Shown piece by piece: positions 1 to 12,039 of a stretch of DNA of 64,000 nucleotides. Made by a program: the position numbers and the translations under genes. The stretch spans positions 61,962,093-62,026,092 of the forward strand of contig CM069437.1 in NCBI GenBank assembly GCA_035610365.1, given 5' to 3'. The notes under the pieces are model-generated. The model was given only the letters and a program-made list of their open reading frames with translations, searched no databases and was not told the DNA's origin. The DNA is from Aquatica leii (taxonomy: Eukaryota; Arthropoda; Insecta; Coleoptera; Lampyridae). The stretch's first letter is position 1. Each line of letters begins with the position of its first letter.

Positions 1-28
1 AAATCTAACTAAACTTAAAAAGACTCAC

Positions 29-1033
29 AGTGTTAGGGAAATGTTCTGTATTCTGTTGTTTTTGTTGTGGGTGCCCGGTGAAAAATTGATGTCTCGCTTC
101 GTAATGTGGCTCAGGTGTGAAAGATTCTCCTGCATAATAAGGCGATTCATTTCTCTTCCATTGACCAAAACCAGCAGGTTTCTGTCCATAACTTCTTTCG
201 TTCTGTGGTTGTTGCGAGAACGTTTGGTTTGGATGTTTTGGTAAAACCGGTTCATCTCTACCTTCTACGTGAATTGGAATAACTCTTTCATTTGGTTTAG
301 ATTGTTGTTGCGACGATTGCCCCTGAGGCTCGTTTGCCCCATCAGCGTTCATTGGTATATTAATACTAGAAACAAATCGTTGACCGGAACGATTTTCAGG
401 TGGAGCCGACATTGATCTTTGTACTCGGCTTTCACAAACTGGTTCTTGTTTTTGTCCTAAATCGACAGTACTACTCTGTGGTATATTAGGATTTTGTTTT
501 CTACCCCTTTCCTTAGTAGGCACTTGTGGTGGCTTCGCTGTTTCTTCAACTTTCTGTTCTTTCGTTGTACTTAATTCTGGTTCGGGAAAGCACGCGGTTG
601 CATCAAAGACACCACCACTAAACGGAAAACCAAATTTTTCTTTAAACCTCGAACTGGACGGTCGATCTAAGTGGTCTGCAAATTCTGCGAAACGTCTTGG
701 TTTGCCTTCTTCTCCAGAACCTCTACGTTTGTGTCCCCAAGTGTTCGATCGAAAAGGAAATTTATTGTCGAAATTTAAATGTTGCGCAAACTCTGGATGT
801 CGTTTTGCAATATCATCTAAGGTGTCTCGGAATGATGTGTTTCGATCTCGATCTTCGAAATCAGAGTCGTCAAACGGAAAACCAGTCTAGAAAAAAAAAA
901 TTATTAGTCCTATAATTCAAGTAATAAAATTTTAACAAAACCGACTCACTTCATTATTTTTTTGTTTAATGTTAGCGTGTTTGGAATTAAGTCGATTAGG
1001 TAAGTTATATTCAACTATAACAGGCGCGTCCAT
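29..1033 (-). CDS. stv: BAG-family co-chaperone, starvin/Samui/BAG3 type (5' exons only)
   Basis: Two coding exons on the minus strand. Exon 1 (1033-950, 28 codons) starts at an ATG and ends at a GTGAGT donor. Exon 2 (886-29, 286 codons, phase 0) follows a T-rich CTAG acceptor and ends at a GTGAGT donor at 28-23, so the gene continues left of the window. The intron is 63 bp. Exon 2 begins TGFPFDDSDFEDRD, has three FPF motifs (GFPFDD, KFPFRS, GFPFSG), and carries an I-P-I motif in RVIPIHVEGRDEPV near residue 232, the type through which BAG3 proteins bind small heat-shock proteins. The later part is Gln/Pro/Asn-rich and probably disordered. From recall of the family, this is the N-terminal region of insect starvin/Samui. 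Such proteins couple Hsc70 and small HSPs to selective autophagy, notably in muscle. The diagnostic C-terminal BAG domain is outside the window, so the assignment rests on the N-terminal motifs. Confidence 0.75.
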
Positions 1034-1202
1034 TAGCCTTTTTTCAACTAAATATCAATAAAAGAAAACCGATCACGGCTATAAATAACTTTTTGTTATG
1101 AAAAGCGGTAACAGTAAAATCAATTCAATTAGCACACAAGTTCTAAGAACATTAAGTCGCACGTCATCAATTTGAAATGCCGACAATCGCGCGAATCTTT
1201 CA

Positions 1203-1208
1203 TATATA
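1203..1208 (-). promoter_or_regulatory. TATA-like box upstream of the BAG gene
   Basis: On the minus strand the sequence reads CGTATATATG. It lies about 25 bp downstream of the heat-shock element and 170 bp upstream of the start codon. Position and spacing fit a core promoter with transcription starting near 1175-1180 and a 5' UTR of about 140 nt. No strong initiator is visible and no transcript was available, so this is inference. Confidence 0.5.
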
Positions 1209-1232
1209 CGTTGTGAAAAATTGTGGTGGGGA

Positions 1233-1255
1233 TTCTCGAATATTCTTAATCGTTC
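1233..1255 (-). promoter_or_regulatory. Heat-shock element (HSF binding site)
   Basis: On the plus strand, TTC at 1233, GAA at 1238 and TTC at 1243 are spaced exactly 5 bp apart, which is a perfect three-unit nGAAn array. A fourth in-register TTC is at 1253, with one imperfect unit (aat) at 1248. It lies just upstream of the TATA-like box of the BAG gene, the arrangement known from inducible Hsp promoters. Family members are known to respond to temperature stress. Confidence 0.6.
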
Positions 1256-2060
1256 CACAATAACTTCTAGACGGTTCGCGATTTTTCGTAATCGTTCGTA
1301 ACGTTATTTATGTTCGATACAGATTAAAATTGCATATTAAACTGAATTTATGTTAAATATTATAGAACTATTTCTTTAAAACTTAAAATAACGACAAATT
1401 TTCATAAAAGTTCTAGAATTCTTTGGAAGGTGGTTCGCGATTATAATTTTAATTTTAGCAAAACGGTGCACCCACATGCATTGCAATTTTTCACTATAAA
1501 TTATTAACGAACATATTTGAGTGTCATTCCTTATTACTACTGTTGAAATGATATTTAATTTATATACTTACATTACTGAAATTTATTATTGTAATAAAAA
1601 ATACATATCGATCGTAAAACTCGAAAAATTCAAGGTGAAGAACGAAAAAGTTAACGTTCCTTCAGAACGCCAGTTTTAAAATAGCACTTAATACAAATAG
1701 AAAAGAACAAATAAAGTAAAACATTTATATTCAAAAATATGTCTAAAGAAAGTTGAAACTGAAAATAGGAGTTACGTTTATTAGTAGAAAAATTACCATC
1801 ATCGATTACTAGCAAATCCTACGAAGGTTTATAGTACATTTTAAAAAAGACTAATACGTTATCGCTAAGAGGAGTTCGATCCTGATGTATTGGACATGTC
1901 TAATAACGAAAACTTTTGATTATAAACGCTGTATCAACATCTGTCGAAGGCAGTTCCAACGACCTCAGTAGCGTAGTCTGCCTTGTAAAAGATCTTTCCG
2001 TTGTTGTACCTAAATCTTTTCCGTAACCCCTAAAAACCGCATTGCGTCCATCCCAACCTG
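1256..2060. other. Upstream region of the BAG gene, no gene seen
   Basis: AT-rich sequence with no supported coding region. It contains a possible second heat-shock element and, at 1453-1475, a 23-nt word found again at 15954-15976 with one mismatch. Untranslated exons of the BAG gene could lie here but cannot be recognised. Confidence 0.4.
1411..1428 (-). promoter_or_regulatory. Possible second, weaker heat-shock element
   Basis: In-register units are TTC at 1411, GAA at 1416 and GAA at 1426. The unit at 1421 is imperfect (ctt). It is about 160 bp upstream of the stronger element. The match could be chance in AT-rich DNA. Confidence 0.3.
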
Positions 2061-3130
2061 GTGTGTCCCCATTGGAACATTGTAGAAAATAAGCTATATA
2101 AACAAGTTACTGTCGATAATCCTGAATTGCTTTCCGAAATGAATAATTGGATAGAAGTCGTTCCTAAATCAGAACGGTCCAAAATTTTGTTTAGATTTCA
2201 TGATGACTCTACCGCGGGACATTTTGGTATTTTTAAGACATTAAGAGCGTATTTCCTACTAGTACTATTGGCCTAAGATGAAACCCGACGTCATACGTTA
2301 CATCAATCATTGTAGAACTTGTATTACGCATAAACCAGAGCAAAAACGCTCAACCGCACTGATGACTCGTCATCCTCTTGTTGATCGTCCGTGGCAATTG
2401 ATTTCAACATCTTCCTAGATCCAAGAAAGGTTATTTTTACATTTTGGTAGTGGCAGATAATTTTTTCAAATGTGTATTGTTCTTTCCGTTGCATTCAGTT
2501 GCCGCTAGTGCTGTTGTTAAAAATTTAGAGGAAAATGTATTTTTAATGTTTGATGTTCCGTTATATGTTTTGTATGATAGTGGTTCACAACTTCGTAGTG
2601 CCCAATTTCAGAAAATTAGAGTCAAAAATTATTTATAACGCTAGTTACCATCATCAGACTAGTCCATCTAAAAGGGTTTTAAAGACTATGTTATCTTCAT
2701 ACATAGAAGACAATCAACGAAACGGGAACCAGTACTTAGCCAAGGTCGCTATTCGTACTACTGTTCATGAAGTGACTGGTATGACACCTTTCTGGCCAAT
2801 TTTGAAAGGGAGATACGTTTAGACGGTTCTCGTCATTATTTTCAGACGGACTCTGAATCCATCAATGCAACCATTTGTACCGATCGTGACCAATTACCTC
2901 AAAGGAGCCCTGTGTTTAATGAAGTTTTTAGCGATATTAAGAGGCCTATATTAAGAGTAAGAACTATTACGACTTGTGATGTCCTATACCTCTCCATGTA
3001 GCCGACACTGTCTGGAGAAAGAACTATGTTCTCTCGGATGCTTCTCACTATTTTTCGGCCAAGCACCCAAGTTTGTTGGACCATTTGACATTTAAAGTCA
3101 AGTCTCTTATCAGACTTACGATGTTACGGT
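2061..3130 (+). pseudogene. Gypsy-type (Ty3) LTR retrotransposon, integrase remnant
   Basis: Broken coding sequence spread over several frames. 2061-2276 holds the integrase zinc-binding region (HDDSTAGHFGIFKTLRA), continuing after a frameshift as INHCRTCITHKP near 2310-2340. 2444-2638 is catalytic-core sequence (LVVADNFFKCVLFFPL, then YDSGSQLRS, where a D..G...F pattern would be expected). 2640-2822 includes HQTSPSKR and HEVTGMTPFW. Near 2995-3090 the typical Gypsy C-terminal pattern VWRKNYVLSDASHYFSAKH appears, then VGPF-like sequence in another frame. Frameshifts near 2275, 2420, 2640 and 3070 make it non-functional. No flanking LTR pair could be matched. Confidence 0.8.
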
Positions 3131-3139
3131 CGAATTTTC

Positions 3140-4800
3140 TTTACGTACGTCTATGTTGTTACGGACGAAATTTTCTTTACGTACGCCTATGTATTTTCAA
3201 CGGGAATTTAGATTCGGGTTTACGCCCTCTAACGTTCGTTTCTCGGTGCGATTCATTTGACGGAAATTCGTCACACGGGCATGATATAAAATGGTCTGAC
3301 GCATTGAAGAGTTATGTTACCTATTACCATCTAGAAAACCAATTATAATTAGCGATTGATCTGATTGCTTCAACGCGTTACAGGGTAAGCTATTGTCGTC
3401 TTTTAGTAACAATTTCGTTCGTAATTCTGTGTTCCTTTTAACAGCCATTTTACGTTCCCTTTAACATCTGGTACCTTATCGATAAATGGCTATCGTAAAC
3501 GACTGCTAAATACGTCAGCACGCTGCCGTACACGGGCACCAGCGTAAGGCGATTTCCACGCTACGAAATTGGAGGTCTTGCGGAGCCTTCCCGGCCAAAG
3601 AGTGCTACACGTGGATGACACGCCGTGACCTGTATTAACCACCTATTTGTGTTCTAACGATATTCAGTATTCGATAGCAATTGACGAAGGAATGAACCTC
3701 GACAAATATTTGGATGGGACGATGCTAACTTTTTCTTTATAAGGCTTATGGCGATAACTAATTAAACCAAAGTTAAGGGGTACCACAGCATACGACAATC
3801 GGTTTATATTATTTATACTTTCTTGTACTTTAAGTAATGATTGTTGTAGATGTTGATTTCGTGAGACATTAGTTTGACACGATTTGCGATTCAAACTGCT
3901 TACAGGGTTACGTGTCGGAGAAAGTACTTTCTTCACACCAGTGGAAATTCCTGTATTTATGGTAAGTGCTTTTATATGTTTTATTTCGTAGTCAACCGGG
4001 TCACTCACGAAACTTTTGCTATTAGTTCTGTAATTATCGCTATTGTTGTTTACCAGCTAGGTAAACGCGCATGCTGTGTACTACCAACGATTGATTAACG
4101 TTAGTGCTATATTAATTCTGCACGCTGTGTTACGATAAGTTAACCTTAACGTAGTAACTTATTATTATTACTGTGTTTGATTCTCAGTAATGCCATATTA
4201 CTAAATTATTTTGTGTACTTCGCATATTGTATGCAGACGAAATTTACTACCATCTACTCTTCGCTAGTCATGTCAATGTAATCTACGTTGTGTTGTGTGT
4301 TGCCGATACTTCGGATATTTAGTTATACTCGAACTAAAATTATTCTTGGTCCTGTTATCCAACTGTTATCAATTCGAACGTTAAGCTATTTATCATTATA
4401 GAGGAATTAAAGTGAAATTGTTATTAACGATTGAGTTTCTTTTTTTATTCGTTTCTTTCAGCATTTACGAACCTAACATCTAGTTACAAGTTTATTACCA
4501 CCTGTCTTGAGCGGGACAGAAGTGACTTTGGATAAGCTCTGGCGCCCTTAAATATCTGTTCGTTATTATCTAGGAACCTTCCCCTCTCACCGACTATTGT
4601 GAGTTGGCCGTGCAGGTTCGTAAACTAGCAAAAAAGCTTGTAACAACGAATTATCTGACGGGACTGGAGTTTCCAAAGACATTTGGAATACTAAGAACTT
4701 GAAGCTTAGCCCACATAGGGTTAATTAGTTTAGTTTTGTTCTTAGGTTTAGATTGGTTATTTTCGTTCTGTTCCGTTTTATTGATTATAGTTATTTTTAT
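3140..4800. other. No gene recognised; GC-richer patch at 3500-3620
   Basis: No homology recognised. The stretch around 3505-3630 is much richer in G+C than its surroundings and may be part of a decayed LTR or other repeat. Open frames here (for example the minus frame 3664-4008) have no recognisable domain. Confidence 0.4.
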
Positions 4801-4822
4801 TCCATTTTCTGTTTCTGTCCGT

Positions 4823-4873
4823 GTAGAGACGAAATAAAAATAGTCTCTACAGTGGTGACACCACTTGGTGTAA
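4823..4873 (+). repeat. Possible LTR R/U5 end and primer binding site
   Basis: GTAGAGAC (4823-4830) and GTCTCTAC (4843-4850) form a perfect 8-bp stem whose 12-nt loop contains AATAAA (4833-4838), like a retroelement poly(A) hairpin. Directly after a CA dinucleotide comes TGGTGACACC (4853-4862), which starts like the tRNA-Trp type primer site of some insect Gypsy (CsRn1-clade) elements. No second LTR copy was found, so it may be a solo or truncated LTR. Confidence 0.3.
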
Positions 4874-5015
4874 GAGGCGACTAATTAACAGTTGTTTTAT
4901 TTACATTTTTCGTTCTTCTGCTATCTTATCTATTCTTCCATTTTTTTCTGATGTTTGCGACTAGGTATTACCATTTGGTGTAACCCACGCAACACACATA
5001 AGTCAGTTCAGCAAA

Positions 5016-8000
5016 ATGACACAGAAATCGAAAAAAAAGACAACGGATGTGACATCTCTCAACATAACTAACCCCAATCAGAATCTAAGCTCAAGCGAAC
5101 AAAGGCCAAACAACAGACCAAGAGAAGACAACGACTTAAACCATACAAACAGTATGTGCTTACTAGATCAGGAACCACAATAAATAATAAAAAGGGCGAT
5201 AGAAGCAGCAGATAAAATCAAAATGGCAATATCCAAAGAAACCGACAGCAAAATAAAATTCAACCGCAGCGAGCAACAGACGGTAAGAGACAAAGCAGAC
5301 GAAACTGTTGAACCACTGTTGGCTCTCAACAATTTATATTGGAAAAAAGACAAAGAAGCGGTACAAATAAAAGCGAAACTAGAGAAATTGGAAAGAGAGA
5401 AAATCGAGCACTGAAACGGATAAAACAAGAACAAGGAACCGGTTCAACAATACAGCGAACAAATCCTAGGAAACGCCGTCCCCCAACAAAAGTATTTAGA
5501 AAGTCCCGAAATTAGACGACTAAGCGCGCAAAAACCAAAATCTTTTGCTTAAATCGCAAAAGAGATTAAAAGCAATACCCCGACTAAAGGATAAGGACAA
5601 AACCGGTACACCACCATCATAGGAATCAAAAATAAAGAAGCTAAAGAAGTGATGGAGAACTTCAAGAAGGACATAAAGGCTAACGAGGTCGGGGAAGGCT
5701 TTGCCTCAACCAAAACACTTGACAATGGCAAATTATCAATCATCAGTCACGACATAAAACAGAGGGACAAACTAAGCAATAAAATTAAAGAAATCAATAA
5801 GAGACAAGAAAATAATTATGAAATACAAGAAATCAACAACAATCATGCTCACGGGAGTCGAAGCAGGATACACCCGACATGTTAATAAAAGGGCAAAATG
5901 CAGAAGTAACCGCTAAACTAGGAATAAACAACATAAATGAAGCACTAAAGATTATAACAAAGAGAAAATGTAGAAACCCAAACAAGGAAAACTGGTTAAT
6001 TGAAGTAGCGCCAGGAACCTTCAAATCAATAATGGAAGTGAACGTAATAAACCTCGACTTGGTCAAAATCCACATACAAGAACACATTAACGTGTTAAGG
6101 TGCTGTACGTGCTGTGCCACGCACAGAAAAATTGTACGGACCAACAACGCTGTCTCAGATGCGGAAAAAACCACACAGTTAAATAATGCACGGAAATAAA
6201 AGTAGAGTGCGTAAACTGCAAAAAGGGAAGCATCTCGGAAAGAAAACACGCAGCAACAGATGTGGAAAAATGCCCAATCCTAAGGAGGAAAGTAATAAAT
6301 AGAACGGACTATGGTAAATAAAAGCACAAATAAAAAAATGGGAGAGGACTAATCATCGTAACGGGGACTTGAACGTAAAACACTCAGCGTGGGGAGGTAA
6401 AACGTATAACAAAAGAGGAATGGAAGTATAGAAACTAATAAACCCTTATAATGGATACCTTAGGAACAAGAATCATCAAACGGAGAATCCCATATAGACC
6501 AGATAATCGCTTTCGGCACAAGCATTACGAACTGGGAAATAATGAAAGAGTAGACACTAAGTGACCACAAACTGATCAGATATAACATAGAAGAGGATGA
6601 CTATGACAAGCAAACAAGCAAAAGGTTCATACACACAAAAGCAAAATGGGAAGTCTGTAAAATATTAGCAAAATCAAAACAGCAGGGAGTTTAAACACGG
6701 TAACAACAAAAATTGTTAACAACATAACTAAAACATTCAAAAGAAGTATGCCCTTTAAGGTCCTAAAAAATAAAAACAGAAACACTAAGTACTGGTGGTC
6801 CAAAGAACTAATAGCGCAAAGGAGCGCAGTAAGAAAATATCGTAGGGAATACTGCCAGGATCCGGACGAAAGGAAAATTAAACATAACGAATGTAAGAGG
6901 TTAAGGAACGCTTACAAAAAAGCGTTAAAAGACAGCAACATACAAGCCTTTAGGGAGTACTGTATTGCATTCAGCTCCAAGAACCCCTGGCAAATTCCTT
7001 ATAAAATAATATCTAGCAGGACGAACAATCCCAAATTAACACAATACAAGATAAAGACGGAAAGTGGACCACATCAAACGTGGAAACCAATTTAGTGTTG
7101 CTTGCAAAATATTTCCCACACGACAACGAAGACGATCTACAACAAAAAGAAATAATAATCAGATCCAAAAAACTGCTAATAAAAACCAAAGAACCTCCCT
7201 TTACCGAAAAAGAGGCGAGAGAAATTTGTAAACATGTAAACAATAAAAAAGCACCCGGACCCGATAACCTCACATGGCCAATCATAAATAAAGCCATCTA
7301 TGCAGACGTGGAACACTAGGAAAAATACTCGATAAACTGTGCACAAACCACCTTGGACACTTTCTGGAGAACAACTACTTGGTAGACAACGAGTAATACG
7401 ACTTAAAAAAAGCAAGAACCACAACAACACGGCATGGTATTAATCGATTTTAGCACAATTAGAAGAGCGGAACGTTGCAGGAAATCTATTAAAAACCACC
7501 CGCAGTTTTACTAAAAACAGAAAAGTAAAAAGCAGCACAACAACAAAGGACATAAATAGAGATTGCCCACAAGGGTTATGTTTAGGGCCGGTCCTCTGGC
7601 TAACAATAATGAAGAACTGGTTCAAAAAGATGAGGGAATCTGCTAAAGATAACCTGCAGACGACCAGCTGTTAATAGTTAGTGGCAGCTCAGCAAAAAAT
7701 ATTGAAAATCATTCGAAAGAAATCTGGCAAGAACGTGCAAACTGGGCGCAAACGCACAACCTCACTTATGCCGAAGAAAAATAGAAATGCTTTTCTTTTC
7801 AGTTAGGCAGTACATACGACCACCAGCAATAAAAGTAAAAAATCTATCTACAAAAATGTCCGACCCAATAAAATATCTTGTCATCACCATCGACATCATA
7901 AGACACTTTATAGAACACTTAAGAAAAGTAAAAACAAAGCTAGAACAACTGGCAGTAGCAGAAGAAACATGGGGATAGAAGACAGAAAAACTAAGCCAAG

Positions 8001-8490
8001 TATATAATCAGGCCATAAAACCAGAGATAATGTACGGCTATGAAATATGGGGAAAAAAGACAACAGACCCTCGAGTAAGACAAATTCTTGATTCATTGAC
8101 GATATTAATAAGAATTACAAAAGCCTACAGGACAACACCCACAAGAGCACTAGAGGTTATAGCCGGAACAAGCCCAATATGGGCGGAAATAACGGCAACG
8201 TGTGAAATACAGTAGATGGAACGGGAAACACCAGTGGCGGCTAAACGAATGGGTACAAGGGCACGACGGAAGAGCAGGAAATGAAAAAGCACAGACGAGC
8301 AACAAGAGGAAGACGAGAACGTCTACAAACACCACGACGCACAAGGTTAGGTGGATCAAATCGGCCGGGGTTGGGTCACACGCTTATAGAATCATCAACC
8401 ATTGCAATCATCGGCCAAATCGGACTCGTAGAACAATTCTAGTAAAAGACCAAAGTCCAGGATTCCGAAAGTCCCAAGTCGGAAAATAGA
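5016..8490 (+). mobile_element. R1-clade non-LTR retrotransposon, degenerate
   Basis: ORF1-like sequence starts near the ATG at 5016 (lysine-rich, charged, coiled-coil-like at 5223-5885) and reaches a decayed gag-like zinc-knuckle region at 6090-6290. The second ORF follows: endonuclease fragment GDLNVKHSAWGGKTYNKRG (about 6365-6425); a linker with KYWWSKELIAQRSAVRKYRREY (from 6789); the RT start KEAREICKHVNNKKAPGPDN (about 7210-7270); RT motif B CPQGLCLGPVLW (about 7565-7600); RT motif C as ADDQLLI (near 7655); and the C-terminal RITKAYRTTPTRALEVIAGTSPIW (8110-8180), a signature of the R1 clade. Many stops and frameshifts break it. No rDNA or TTAGG telomeric target flanks it, so it is not at the classic R1 or SART/TRAS sites. 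Confidence 0.75.
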
Positions 8491-8499
8491 AAGCAAATT

Positions 8500-9855
8500 T
8501 AAACAAAAGAATTAAAAAAACTTCGGCTTCTTCGCTCATTTTTAGAAGGCGGAGGCGGTGAGTTCCCTGTGACTGAGGTTCCGCTAGATAGAGGGTTAAA
8601 GCAAGCCTAATACCGAAAGGTGAGAAGACTGAAGAAAATAAGTTTTCTTAAATTAAATCACTACCCTTCTAACGTTTGGGTTAGTTTCGTTTCCGTTTCG
8701 TCTCGGACTCTCGTCGATTGCGAGATTCTGTCCTCGTTAGTATTAGTTTTTTGAAGTTATATTGTCGAATTGTCGTGTATAGTAGTCGATTTGAGGGATG
8801 TGATGGTAAGGTTGCTTTGTGTTGGATTTGTTTGATTGTAGGATTTTACACGTGGATCTCGTGAAGCATGACCGATATTGACTTTTTTTGTTATCGGATT
8901 TTAATCAATGCATCGTATTTTCGATGTTTCTCGTTTTACCGCTTTCTTGCATTATCGATGTCTCGTTTTACTCTTAACAGAGTAATTTGGGAAATCATTC
9001 TTCTGATACCATTGACTTTCGTTATGACCCTCGTACTTACTTTCGTTTTAATTCGGCGTTTGCATTTGTCTTTGACTTCTTTTAAAAATTTGCTTGTTGT
9101 TTGACGAATGTTAAATCATCTTTGTTATTACAAACTTTAAATAATAAGTAATTTATTTTTTATAACTGTAACGAAGCTTTAATTAATCGATCTTTCGTGC
9201 GGCGTTTTAAATTTAGCATTACAGATTGAGCGACTTATGTACTTTAAGGTAAGTTCCAAAAGTACATCCAACCGACAGCGTGCTTTCTGGTTGACAACGG
9301 CTAGAAAGTAAATGAACAATACACATTCTCTTTGTCTGACGCCCATTGCCAATTTTGACTTTTATTCTTATGGTTCCAAAGTCCGTATTTCTGTATTTAA
9401 AAAACCCCACCCCTCGCCACTAAGTATTTAGTAGAGCAAAACATATTTGTGTTACGATCTCAAGGCAATTACTCCATGAACATCTTTTGCACGTAACAAA
9501 TTACACCCTTTACCCCTAGTAAAATGTGTAATTTTCCCTTCGCCACAAACCAATTGCAGATTCTCTTCAAAATCCGTTCTCAGAAAGCATTTGTAGGTTC
9601 GTCGTCACTTATTGTTTGGAATGCACAAAGCGAATGAATGTTCGAATCTGGCAAGAGTCGTCAGACTCAAAGCGTCTTCCAATAACTGCTCTATCTCAGG
9701 CAATTATCGTGTTGCGACTTCAGAAGTTATTGAGCTTTTCAAACTTCAAATTTAAGACACAAGCTCGCTAATGTAACTGTGCCCTTCGACGAAATCAACG
9801 TATCCTCTTGTACAGGTCATTTTACAGACCGTCCTACCGAAACCTCCGACATATC
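8500..9855. other. No gene recognised
   Basis: T-rich sequence with no supported coding region. The frame 8868-9104 is hydrophobic but compositionally explained by TTT/CTT-rich DNA. The segment 8530-8870 could be the untranslated start of another retroelement, but no domain was found. Confidence 0.35.
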
Positions 9856-9859
9856 CAAT

Positions 9860-10480
9860 TATGGTACAATGTCCGCGACCGCCACATATATCCCTTTGTT
9901 CGTATCGTTCTTATTATGTAATTGAGAGCCCAAATGAGCCCCACGGATAATGAAATAAGTATCAAATAACAACGTTAAAATAAACAGAGCGATTTTGGTT
10001 AGTTTACATATTGTCCTATCGAAAGCTCAGGCCTACCCGGTACAATGTCCGCGACCGCCACATATACACCTTAACGGAGCACAAAACTATTTGAGCAATT
10101 GTTTGTCCTAATCTCTTTGTTCTTATCGTTCTTATTATGTATCTTAGAGACCAAGTAAACGAATCGGGTAAGAGTGCGGTGCACGTGAAAGTTATTGAAA
10201 AAATGCCAACGTATCTTTCTCACGACATTAACACTGATAATTAAATAAATATCAAATAACAAAATTAAATTAATCAGAAGTAAATAACAAAGTAACAATA
10301 AACAGAGCGATTTTAGTTAGTTAGTTACAGATTGTATACATATATTTGAGCAATTGTTTATCCTAAATCGCTTTGTTTGTATCGTTCTTATTATGCAAGT
10401 TAGAGACCAGGTAAACGAAGCAGGTAAGTGGTAAGTGTACGATGCACTGAAAGTTATAAAAATATGTCAAAGTATCTTTT
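9860..10480. repeat. Tandem/dispersed repeat, units 1-3
   Basis: A diverged repeat of roughly 270-300 bp. Its landmarks are GGTACAATGTCCGCGACCGCC (split: GGTACAATGTCC then GCGACCGCC), TTAACGGAGCACAAAACTAT, TTCGTATCGTTCTTATTATG, GTAAACGAnGCAGGTAAGTG, and a tail AACAGAGCGATTTTnGTTAG. Unit 1 runs 9860-10017 with an internal deletion, unit 2 about 10038-10335, and unit 3 is partial (about 10340-10480). A further copy is at 11690-12035. It does not encode a recognised protein; it could be a satellite or the body of a non-autonomous element. Confidence 0.6.
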
Positions 10481-10489
10481 GTTATGTTA

Positions 10490-11640
10490 AAGATGTGTAA
10501 AATTTATTCTCGGAACGCCTACTTTTCGTCGCATAGACTGGGATAACTGTCAAATTGAAACTATTTTTCCGGTAACTGGTACACTTCACATGTATGTCCT
10601 AACGTAAGCGCCCAGTGGTGTTTTCACTTCTAAAATTTCACAAGCATCTGTGTTATAAATAAGTGTATTATTATCGCTATTTTTGTGAAAGTCTTCCTGG
10701 GGTAAGCATGAACTCATATTTTTGCGATGTACCATGATTTTATCCGTAATTGTCATAGCGATTTACAATACCGCCACGTGTTGGCCCAATTTAGAAGGAT
10801 TCATGATTAATCCATTACCTTCCGCTGGAAGCTATAATTAGAAGCACGTACACAAAAGCTTTTGATCAATTAAGTCACTTCCGATAAAATCTGGGGAAAT
10901 TAGTCATATTTGTAATTCGTGGGATGTTCAAAGAATCTAGGAGGCACACCTGCATTAAGAGTAGTGAAAACCACTTGAATGCTTGATGCATTTAACTAGG
11001 ATTGATTGTTTGTCGATAAGCAATTTAATTGTGATACGATCCTATATCTAATTTTACTTTATTTCCTTAGCAATTTTAGGGAATGGTTGGAGCCTGCCGA
11101 TAGCTATCCGCATGGACGATCGTAAGTACTCCTTTTTCTTTTACGTGTCAGTAATTTGTACATTTGTCGAACGTGAAATACGTACGACATAGATATAGCT
11201 ATTATCACAATTAACGCATGCAGATTTTTTCGTTCCTACGGTGTCAATTTACGTTAAATACAATTTGCAACGGGTCTGAAATCACTAATTTTACATTAAA
11301 TCAAAGATTTAACTCCAAAATTATATATTACTTGATTTTGTTTTGTTGGATGTATTTCAGTTTATGTGTGGAAGGTTGCCTAACCTGCAGAACTTGTATC
11401 GACGATATAACTGTGATATTTATAGAATTATTCTTTACTACTATTTATGTACCTAAGTCTGTCTTTATTACGTAATTATTTTAACTTTTAACCTCTTTTT
11501 CTCTCATTATTGAAACATAAATATATTTGTCGTTATAACCATTGTTTTGTCATTTATTCTATTTCAGTGTTGGATAGATTTAAACGGTGTCTATCACTCA
11601 AGCTTCTAATCATTTTGGCTCCTTTTTTTACAGTTTAGCA
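10490..11640. other. Spacer between repeat copies, no gene recognised
   Basis: AT-rich. The small frame 11218-11475 ends in a Cys-containing stretch but has no recognisable domain. Nothing further could be assigned. Confidence 0.35.
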
Positions 11641-11689
11641 CTGCGAATCTTACGACCCAAATCTCCAAATTCAACTGAGTTGCTAGCAA

Positions 11690-12035
11690 TTTTAGTTGCC
11701 AGAAAACCCTCGTAACACTTTCTCCCAACGAAACTACGGCGTTAGCACTCACAATGAAATAAGAATCAAATCACAAAGATACAAAAAACAGCGATTTTGG
11801 TTAGTTTAGTCCCGTCCAAAACTCATGGTACAATGTCCGCGACCGCCCCATACATATCTTAACGGAGCACAAAACTATTTGATCAATTTGTTTGATGTAT
11901 TTGTTCGTATCGTTTATATTATTTAATTTAAAGCCTAGGTAAACGAGGCAGGTAAGTGTACGATGTACGCGAAAGTAATAGAAAATGTGAAAGTATCTTT
12001 CTCCCAACGAAACCATGCCGTTAGCACTCTCGTAT
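11690..12035. repeat. Tandem/dispersed repeat, unit 4
   Basis: It opens with a tail copy (GTTAGCACTCACAATGAAAT, then GCGATTTTGGTTAGTTTAG near 11790), followed by a head copy (GGTACAATGTCCGCGACCGCC, split as GGTACAATGTCC and GCGACCGCC, near 11827), the TTAACGGAGCACAAAACTAT block, and the GTAAACGAGGCAGGTAAGTG block near 11940. The tail-to-head order is the same as between units 1 and 2, so the repeat is tandem by design rather than randomly dispersed. Confidence 0.6.
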
Positions 12036-12039
12036 TTTT

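Noticed and set aside
3664..4008. Minus-strand frame of 114 codons
   Set aside because: No motif or family resemblance, and it overlaps a region with no other coding signal.
5016..8490. Telomere-specific (SART/TRAS) or 28S rDNA-specific R1 insertion
   Set aside because: No TTAGG repeats or rDNA sequence in the flanks.
8868..9104. Plus-strand hydrophobic frame that could suggest a membrane protein
   Set aside because: Composition explained by T-rich DNA; no start context or homology.
9860..12035. CRISPR-like array
   Set aside because: Units are long, diverged and AT-rich with no uniform spacers, in eukaryotic DNA.
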